Assembly: GCA_045616225.1 (NCBI GenBank)
Contig: JAZLGI010000022.1
Span: forward strand, 1 to 5,547
Reading direction: 5' to 3'
Length of the DNA: 5,547 bases
Source of the DNA: JAZLGI01 sp045616225
GTDB taxonomy: Bacteria > Spirochaetota > Spirochaetia > Sphaerochaetales > Sphaerochaetaceae
Positions 1 to 3,965 of the stretch are shown piece by piece. A program made the position numbers and the translations under genes. Positions within the stretch are counted from its first letter, which is position 1; each line of letters opens with the position of its first letter. The notes under the pieces were generated by a model. The model did no database searches. It was not told the origin of the DNA and saw only the letters and a list, made by a program, of their open reading frames with translations.

Positions 1-2068
1 TGTTTCTTATGGTTGAAAGTCTGTGGGCTATTACGATACAGGTTATCCCACGTTCCTTAATGGCATTGATAACTTCATATTCAGTCTTTGCATCAAGTGC
101 ACTGGTTGCTTCATCAAGAATCAGTATTGTAGGGTCTTGGGCAAGGACTCTTGCAATTTCCATTCGCTGTCTCTGGCCACCTGAGAAGTTCTTTCCGCCT
201 TCTGTCATTTTGTAGCTGTATCCTTCAGGCCTTTGCATTATGTCTTCATGAAGCTGAGCATCTCTTGCTGCAAGAATCATTTCAAAATCTTCAATACTGT
301 TATCCCACATCTTAATATTGTTTGAAATAGTGTCTTCAAAGATAACAATGTCCTGATCAACGACTGCAACAGAACCGTGGAAAACACTTGGAGTAATCTT
401 GTTTAAAGGAACTCCGTCAAAAAGTATTTCACCGCTCCAAGGTTTATACAGTCCCGATACCAGTTTTGAAATTGTAGATTTTCCGCATCCTGACTGTCCA
501 ACAATAGCAACAGTCTCTCCTTTCTTAATATTCAAGCTAAAATCTTTAATAAACGGTTCTGCAAGTGGAGAGTAGCCGAATGTAAGGTTTTTGATTTCTA
601 TATTGCCTGAAAGTTTAGTATTTTCTGCTTTTTCATTTGTGTCGTTTGCAAAAATTTCATCAATCGGGTATTCCATGACATCTTCAATTCTTTCCATTGA
701 AGTTTTCATTTCCTGAATTGTCTGTCCAAGACTTATAAAGTCATTGGCCGGAGCCATAAATGAAGTCAGGAAACCCTGAAATGCCATAACCATACCAACA
801 GTGAACTGGCCTTTTATTATCAGAAAAACTCCTAAAAGCAAAACAATGCTGTCAGATATTGAAGTAAAGAATTGAGGAATCAGTCCCAAATAACTTGTTG
901 TTTTCAGAGATTGAATCTGTTTATTGTTTACGCTTGCCTGGAATCCTGCCCACTTGGCAAAGAATCCGTTTTCAGCACCTGCAGACTTAATTGTTTCAAT
1001 CATTTCTATTCCTGAAACGGTTGCAGAAGAAAGCTTTGCTGAATCTCTCATAAGAACTCGGGTTGTATTAATTCTCTTTTTTGAAATGTATCTTGAGACA
1101 AGGCTGTTTATCAAAATACTTATAAGTCCTACGGCTGTAAGGGGAATGCTGAACCTTACCATAACAATCAAATAGAAAACCACCAGGAAAAGATCCAGTA
1201 TCAGAGGTACTACTGTATTGATAATGGTGTTTGCAACAGAAGCATATGAATCTTGTCTTCTCTGAATATCGCCGGCCATTCTCTGGGAAAAGAATACCAT
1301 TGGCATTCTTAATACTTTCCACATGTATGCTGCGTTTCCGGAGGCAGCCATTTTTCCGTTTATTCTCAAGCCAAAGAAAGCGTTAAAGGCAGACATAAGA
1401 ATCTGTATTATGTCAAAAGCAAACAGGAGTGCAATAAAACCCGGAATCCATGACGGATTTGTTCCTGTTAAAAGCCTATCCAAGAAGACTCTTGAGAATG
1501 CAGGATTTAAGAAACTGACCATAGCTGCAATAATTGAAGAAATTGCGGTGAAAAGCAGAGCAGTTTCCGAACCTTTAAGACTCTTGAAAACAAAAGGAAG
1601 AATCTTTTTAGGTTTTCCTTCTGGCTTAAAAGTTTCACTTGGTGTGAACTGAAGACATATTCCGGTAAACGATTTGTCAAATACGTCCATTGGAACGCTG
1701 TATGATCCTTTTGCAGGGTCGTTAAGATATGCTTTTTTACCTTTGAAACCATTTAGTACGACAAAGTGGTTGAAATTCCAGTGAATAATGCAAGGGAAAC
1801 TACCGCTTTGTTTTAAGCCATCAGGTTCATATTTAAAAGCTTTAGTTTCAAGTCCGTAAGATCTTGCGGCAATTAAGATATTCTGGGCGTTAGCTCCGTC
1901 CCTTGATACACCGCAGTCTACTCGAATCTGTTCAAGAGGAATCCACTTTTTGTAGTAAGCTAAAATCATTGTAAGTGAAGCTGCCCCGCATTCAAGTGCT
2001 TCAAGTTGCATGACTACAGGAACTTTCGCGACGCCCTTGCTAATAGGTTTCTTTATCTTGTCTTTCAT
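1..2068 (-). CDS. NHLM/NHPM-type bacteriocin ABC transporter with C39 peptidase domain (3' end outside window)
   Basis: This inner-membrane exporter is predicted to cut a double-glycine leader from a precursor peptide and drive the core out with ATP. I translated the frame by hand: it is open from the ATG at 2068 to the left edge, 689 residues without a stop. Residues 1-140 are a C39 peptidase: Q21, C27 (in ECGAA), H101 (in NHFVVL) and D117 (in NDPA) form the expected active site. Hydrophobic segments near 168-190, 207-230, 281-305, 307-323, 395-418 and 424-443 form the six-helix domain. The ATPase has Walker A GQSGCGKS (524-531), Q-loop Q572, signature FSGGQRQR (628-635), Walker B TILILDE (647-653), D-loop SALD and H682. 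The 'SRDGAN' and 'HWNFNHFVVLNG' stretches match my memory of the NHLM ABC1 family (about 700-730 residues), so only the C-terminal tail should be missing. GAGGAAA before the ATG overlaps the stop of the upstream gene, 8 nt away, so the two are cotranscribed. Likely substrates are the precursors at 3057-3474. Confidence 0.95.
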   Translation of the reverse strand, partial: MKDKIKKPISKGVAKVPVVMQLEALECGAASLTMILAYYKKWIPLEQIRVDCGVSRDGANAQNILIAARSYGLETKAFKYEPDGLKQSGSFPCIIHWNFNHFVVLNGFKGKKAYLNDPAKGSYSVPMDVFDKSFTGICLQFTPSETFKPEGKPKKILPFVFKSLKGSETALLFTAISSIIAAMVSFLNPAFSRVFLDRLLTGTNPSWIPGFIALLFAFDIIQILMSAFNAFFGLRINGKMAASGNAAYMWKVLRMPMVFFSQRMAGDIQRRQDSYASVANTIINTVVPLILDLFLVVFYLIVMVRFSIPLTAVGLISILINSLVSRYISKKRINTTRVLMRDSAKLSSATVSGIEMIETIKSAGAENGFFAKWAGFQASVNNKQIQSLKTTSYLGLIPQFFTSISDSIVLLLGVFLIIKGQFTVGMVMAFQGFLTSFMAPANDFISLGQTIQEMKTSMERIEDVMEYPIDEIFANDTNEKAENTKLSGNIEIKNLTFGYSPLAEPFIKDFSLNIKKGETVAIVGQSGCGKSTISKLVSGLYKPWSGEILFDGVPLNKITPSVFHGSVAVVDQDIVIFEDTISNNIKMWDNSIEDFEMILAARDAQLHEDIMQRPEGYSYKMTEGGKNFSGGQRQRMEIARVLAQDPTILILDEATSALDAKTEYEVINAIKERGITCIVIAHRLSTIRN

Positions 2069-2076
2069 TGATTTCC

Positions 2077-2469
2077 TCAGTTGAAGATAAATGAGATAGG
2101 AGAGATTTCTCCGACGACAATGTAACCTTCATAGGTTCCGTCAGGGATATATGTGTCAAATGACAGCTTGACTTCAAAAGGACTTACGGAACTTACGGTT
2201 CCTTGACAGCCACTTATCACAACAGACATTCCGCTTTCAATTGATTGTTGAAAATTACAGGAAGCTGAAGAGTCGCTTACAACAACGGTTACGGGAAGTT
2301 TATCTTCAATTGTCCCCATTGTTCCCCAAACAAAAGCTCCTACCAGAAGTAGAAATGCAGCAACAAAGACAATCCAGATACTTGGATTAATGACCTTAAT
2401 GTATTCGTTAAGATTGTCAGGAGACTTCATGTTGTCGAGACTTTTCTTCCTGAAAATACTGTTATCCAT
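2077..2469 (-). CDS. Short HlyD-like (NHLM secretion protein-like) single-pass membrane protein
   Basis: The 130-residue protein has a cytoplasmic N-terminus of the type seen in NHLM-system HlyD secretion proteins (IFRKKSLDNMKSPDNLNEYI), one membrane helix at about residues 31-51, and an extracytoplasmic beta-rich part of about 75 residues ending in 'DGTYEGYIVVGEISPISFIFN'-type sequence that resembles the C-terminal end of membrane fusion proteins. Full-length relatives are several hundred residues long with a coiled-coil hairpin and lipoyl half-motifs. Those are absent here with no sign of a frameshift, so this looks like a compact adaptor rather than a broken gene. Two cysteines outside the membrane (C71, C88) could form a disulfide. 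The ATG at 2469 is preferred. An in-frame TTG at 2475 sits 7 nt after AAGGA and is a real alternative that adds two residues. The gene ends 8 nt before the transporter, so it probably works with it. The family assignment rests on remembered similarity. Confidence 0.75.
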   Translation of the reverse strand: MDNSIFRKKSLDNMKSPDNLNEYIKVINPSIWIVFVAAFLLLVGAFVWGTMGTIEDKLPVTVVVSDSSASCNFQQSIESGMSVVISGCQGTVSSVSPFEVKLSFDTYIPDGTYEGYIVVGEISPISFIFN

Positions 2470-2479
2470 AAACAAAACC

Positions 2480-2525
2480 TAATCCTTACCTGTTTTTTAT
2501 ATATGTTACGCGACAACACGCGCAA
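2480..2525 (-). promoter_or_regulatory. Possible promoter region of the export operon
   Basis: Upstream of the small membrane-protein gene, read leftwards, there is TTGCGC, a 16-nt gap, then TATATA. Only the -10-like element is reasonable (4 of 6 to consensus) and the -35 is poor, so the call is weak. The segment overlaps the decayed reverse-transcriptase remnant, so the operon could instead be transcribed from the exoIII-derived start region further upstream. Confidence 0.25.
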
Positions 2526-2534
2526 ATTCAACTC

Positions 2535-2780
2535 TTCAACAAAGGTTCCGATATACGGAGATATGTTTGAGCCTTCCGATATTCCATATCCGGTTCAAGG
2601 GAATAGTTCTCCTGCAAAAACATGACCACACTGCAGAAACTGGTTCAGAACATTCTTGTCCATTGGGACATGGTCTAAAAGCCATGCATGGTTTATCGTT
2701 GCATAGAAAGTTTTTATGTCAGCACATACAACATACTCCGGGGCATCATTGCCTTTGAGATTCTTTAAAATATACTCCCT
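2535..2780 (-). pseudogene. Internal fragment of a group II-intron-like reverse transcriptase
   Basis: Read leftwards in one frame, this stretch encodes 'VVCADIKTFYATINHAWLL', which fits the RT segment holding the first catalytic aspartate (GAC at 2720-2718), then 'VPMDKNVLNQFL' and 'GHVFAGELFP'. After a TGA at 2597-2595 the same frame continues with 'GYGISEGSNISPYIG', the next conserved RT block (usually QGG..SP in intron RTs). The fragment lacks the N-terminal fingers, the YADD-type catalytic motif and everything downstream, and homology fades near 2535. It is therefore an inactive remnant, about 80 codons of a protein normally over 400. It fuses in frame to the exoIII fragment upstream and abuts the export operon downstream. 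The assignment comes from motif order and spacing and is fairly secure at the RT level; the subfamily is uncertain. Confidence 0.75.
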
Positions 2781-2885
2781 TTCCTGACAGCAGATAATAT
2801 CGGGTTTATTACAATCAAAAACTTCAAAACAATTGTTCTGAATGCAGGCAGATAGTCCGTTAAGATTCCACGAGGTAATTTTCAT
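2781..2885 (-). pseudogene. 5' fragment of an exodeoxyribonuclease III (AP endonuclease) gene
   Basis: The first 35 codons encode 'MKITSWNLNGL' and end in 'DIICCQE', the N-terminal strand, loop and metal-binding glutamate of the ExoIII family. N7 and E35 correspond to N7 and E34 of the E. coli enzyme, which is about 268 residues long. The rest of the enzyme is missing: directly after the glutamate codon the frame changes into reverse-transcriptase sequence. The native start context survives, with AGGGAG 9 nt before the ATG. A 96-residue chimeric peptide (2885 to 2595) could thus still be made, but it would have no nuclease or RT active site. An intact copy probably exists elsewhere in the genome. 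Confidence 0.75.
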
Positions 2886-2914
2886 TTGATTTGTCTCCCT
2901 TAAACTTAGGTTTT

Positions 2915-2928
2915 GGTAAAATATTACC
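2915..2928. promoter_or_regulatory. Small inverted repeat in the divergent intergenic region
   Basis: GGTAA-AATA-TTACC is a 5-bp inverted repeat around a 4-nt centre, 30 nt upstream of the exoIII-fragment ATG. Read leftwards it contains TGG-TAATAT, an extended -10-like sequence, but no good -35 precedes it. It could be an operator or the core of the old exoIII promoter. The repeat is short enough to be chance. Confidence 0.3.
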
Positions 2929-2991
2929 ATGAAGCAAAAAGGAAGAAGGTTTTGAGACACACCTTTACAGAAGAACTGATCTTTTTAAATG

Positions 2992-3020
2992 TAGCCATTT
3001 GCAGTCGCCTATCGTATAAT
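2992..3020 (+). promoter_or_regulatory. Sigma-70-type promoter of the precursor operon
   Basis: TAGCCA at 2992-2997 (4 of 6 to the -35 consensus), a 17-nt spacer and a perfect TATAAT at 3015-3020 lie just upstream of the first precursor gene. Transcription would begin near 3027, giving a leader of about 30 nt that contains the GGAGG ribosome binding site. The position also argues against translation starting anywhere upstream of the ATG at 3057. Confidence 0.6.
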
Positions 3021-3041
3021 GCAATGAAAGCTGAAAAGTTT

Positions 3042-3046
3042 GGAGG
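3042..3046 (+). promoter_or_regulatory. Ribosome binding site fixing the first precursor start
   Basis: GGAGG lies 10 nt before the ATG at 3057. The open frame extends back to a TTG at 2913, with another ATG at 3024, but only the ATG at 3057 has this site. It also gives a peptide that begins exactly like the second precursor. Confidence 0.7.
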
Positions 3047-3056
3047 CTTAAGAAAT

Positions 3057-3161
3057 ATGAAAACCCAAGAAGAACTTGAGCAAATTAAAGAAGAGTACAA
3101 AAATCTTAATAAGAAGCTTGCTGAACTTACGGAAGATGAACTTCTGCAAGTTGTTGGAGGC
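3057..3161 (+). repeat. Leader-coding repeat, copy 1 (partner 3274-3378)
   Basis: The first 35 codons of the two small genes are near copies: 28 of 35 residues are identical, ending at Gly-Gly, while the sequences after this point are unrelated. This is a duplication restricted to the leader, or a duplication followed by core replacement. Confidence 0.85.
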
Positions 3162-3254
3162 GGTCCATACGGCATAAGGGAAGAGAACTCAGAAGAAAGC
3201 CATAGAAGTTTTTGGCCTTTCTGTGACGGTAACCTTGGCGATAATTCACATTGA
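3057..3254 (+). CDS. Double-glycine RiPP/bacteriocin precursor peptide 1
   Basis: The 65-residue peptide has an acidic amphipathic leader, 'MKTQEELEQIKEEY' followed by 'LNKKLAELTEDELLQVVGG', ending at G34-G35. A C39 peptidase would cut there. The LTEDEL(L/M)QV.GG end resembles Nif11-like and bacteriocin-type leaders. The predicted core (36-65, 30 residues) starts GPYGIREEN and ends in 'SFWPFCDGNLGDNSH'. It has one cysteine (C56), four serines, two phenylalanines and a tryptophan. With one cysteine, at most one thioether or thiazole could form, or a disulfide with a second molecule. A third glycine follows the GG, so cleavage could shift by one residue. The gene is 19 nt upstream of the second precursor, under one promoter, and divergent from the C39 exporter. 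No immunity or modification gene is recognisable nearby. The precursor role is well supported by leader and context; the activity is unknown. Confidence 0.85.
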   Translation: MKTQEELEQIKEEYKNLNKKLAELTEDELLQVVGGGPYGIREENSEESHRSFWPFCDGNLGDNSH

Positions 3255-3273
3255 TTTGTAAAAAGGAAAAAAC

Positions 3274-3378
3274 ATGAAAACAAAAGAAGAACTTGAAGAG
3301 TTAAAAGAAGAATACACAGAGCTTAACAAGAAGCTTGCTGAACTTACAGAAGATGAGCTTATGCAGGTAACCGGCGGT
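3274..3378 (+). repeat. Leader-coding repeat, copy 2 (partner 3057-3161)
   Basis: This is the second copy of the leader-coding segment. Residue differences from copy 1 are at positions 4, 9, 10, 15, 16, 30 and 33 only; the block LNKKLAELTEDEL is unchanged. Confidence 0.85.
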
Positions 3379-3474
3379 ACTATGACCCCTGAAGAAAAGC
3401 AGCGTGCATTGGAAAAGGAAGAGGAAGAACTGCTTCGCAGGAAGCAAGAATATGATACGGCACTCATGAAGTAG
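3274..3474 (+). CDS. Double-glycine RiPP/bacteriocin precursor peptide 2
   Basis: The 66-residue peptide has a leader 80% identical to that of the upstream precursor, ending at G34-G35. The core (36-66, 31 residues) begins TMTPEEKQRALEKEEEELL and ends EYDTALMK. It has no cysteine, no serine, three threonines and one tyrosine. It is dominated by Glu, Lys and Arg and should form a charged helix. That is unlike typical lanthipeptide or pore-forming class II cores. It may be an unmodified helical peptide, the partner of a two-peptide system, a secreted signal, or a decayed core kept on a functional leader. AAGGA at 3263-3267 lies 6 nt before the ATG. It is cotranscribed with precursor 1, 19 nt apart, and followed by a hairpin terminator. 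The gene call is secure because of the conserved leader; the role of the core is open. Confidence 0.8.
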   Translation: MKTKEELEELKEEYTELNKKLAELTEDELMQVTGGTMTPEEKQRALEKEEEELLRRKQEYDTALMK

Positions 3475-3559
3475 TCTAATAAAAGACACCCCTGCCGACA
3501 CACACCCTCAAAAGACAAATCGTAGGATTGTATCAGAACCTACTCGCAAACACATATAT

Positions 3560-3599
3560 AAAGCCTTATGTAACAATGTTTTACATAGGGCTTTTTCTT
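3560..3599 (+). terminator. Rho-independent terminator of the precursor operon
   Basis: AAAGCCTTATGTAA (3560-3573) pairs with TTACATAGGGCTTT (3581-3594) over 14 positions with one G-U wobble, around a 7-nt loop, followed by TTCTTATT. On the opposite strand the wobble becomes a C-A mismatch and the tail is mixed A/T, so termination should be better in the plus direction. It may still serve the converging restriction operon weakly. Confidence 0.8.
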
Positions 3600-3642
3600 A
3601 TTACTCCACAAATAAAATACTGCAATCGCATTCTCAATCTTA

Positions 3643-3945
3643 TTAATGCTTTCTAAACTCCGCCCAAAATGGAAATGCTCTATCAAAAATGGCAATCTGT
3701 TCTTTGGTTAAATTATCAGGGTAATCACACCAATAATTATAAATAGTTTCTTTATCAAATGAGAACAAGAATGGTCCATCCTGACCAATTATGCCTGTTG
3801 TATAGATAGGCAGTCCTCTTACTTTATGGAAATCATCAAGTTGACCTTCCAAATCTTCTTCACTCAATTCCCCACCTTTTTTTCTGACTAACTCCTTTAT
3901 TTCTCCTTTACTTAACTGATTTGGAAGTGAAGATTTCTTAAACAT
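3643..3945 (-). CDS. Unrecognised 100-residue protein downstream of hsdR
   Basis: This is a small soluble protein with no signal peptide or membrane helix. The N-terminal third is lysine/glutamate-rich (MFKKSSLPNQLSKGEIKELV); the rest holds a compact pattern with 'GPFLFSFDKETIYNYW' and ends in 'DYPDNLTKEQIAIFDRAFPFW'. Short proteins of unknown function with a similar aromatic 'DYP..LT.EQ..IF....PFWA.F' ending exist, but I cannot name the family with certainty. AGGAG lies 7 nt before the ATG. The gene starts 20 nt after the hsdR stop on the same strand, so it should be cotranscribed with the restriction gene. That position suggests an accessory or regulatory role in the restriction system, or a passenger gene; this is inference only. 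Its 3' end faces the precursor operon. Confidence 0.8.
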   Translation of the reverse strand: MFKKSSLPNQLSKGEIKELVRKKGGELSEEDLEGQLDDFHKVRGLPIYTTGIIGQDGPFLFSFDKETIYNYWCDYPDNLTKEQIAIFDRAFPFWAEFRKH

Positions 3946-3965
3946 AAAATACTCCTGTTAAATAC

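Noticed and set aside
924..1175. Plus-strand open frames at 9-215, 924-1175 and 1323-1652, and minus-strand frames at 1068-1322 and 1507-1752
   Set aside because: All lie inside the continuous transporter frame, whose motifs confirm it; the alternatives have no motifs or plausible start sites.
2546..2582. Direct repeat TTCCGATAT at 2546-2554 and 2574-2582
   Set aside because: Two 9-nt copies within the RT remnant coding sequence, with no matching element boundaries; not convincing as a target-site duplication.
2682..2691. Perfect palindrome CCATGCATGG
   Set aside because: It sits within RT-derived codons (NHAWL) and is too short to be more than chance.
2913..3056. Upstream extension of precursor 1 to a TTG at 2913 or an ATG at 3024
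   Set aside because: The extension overlaps the promoter, has no ribosome binding site, and breaks the match to the second precursor, which starts with the same MKT(Q/K)EELE.
2924..3518. Minus-strand open frames opposite the precursor genes (2924-3283, 3246-3518, 3301-3501)
   Set aside because: They are serine/phenylalanine-rich antisense shadows created by the GAA/CTT-rich leader codons.
3522..3543. Inverted repeat GTAGG / CCTAC after precursor 2
   Set aside because: A 5-bp stem with a 12-nt loop and no T-tract; the strong hairpin at 3560 is the terminator.
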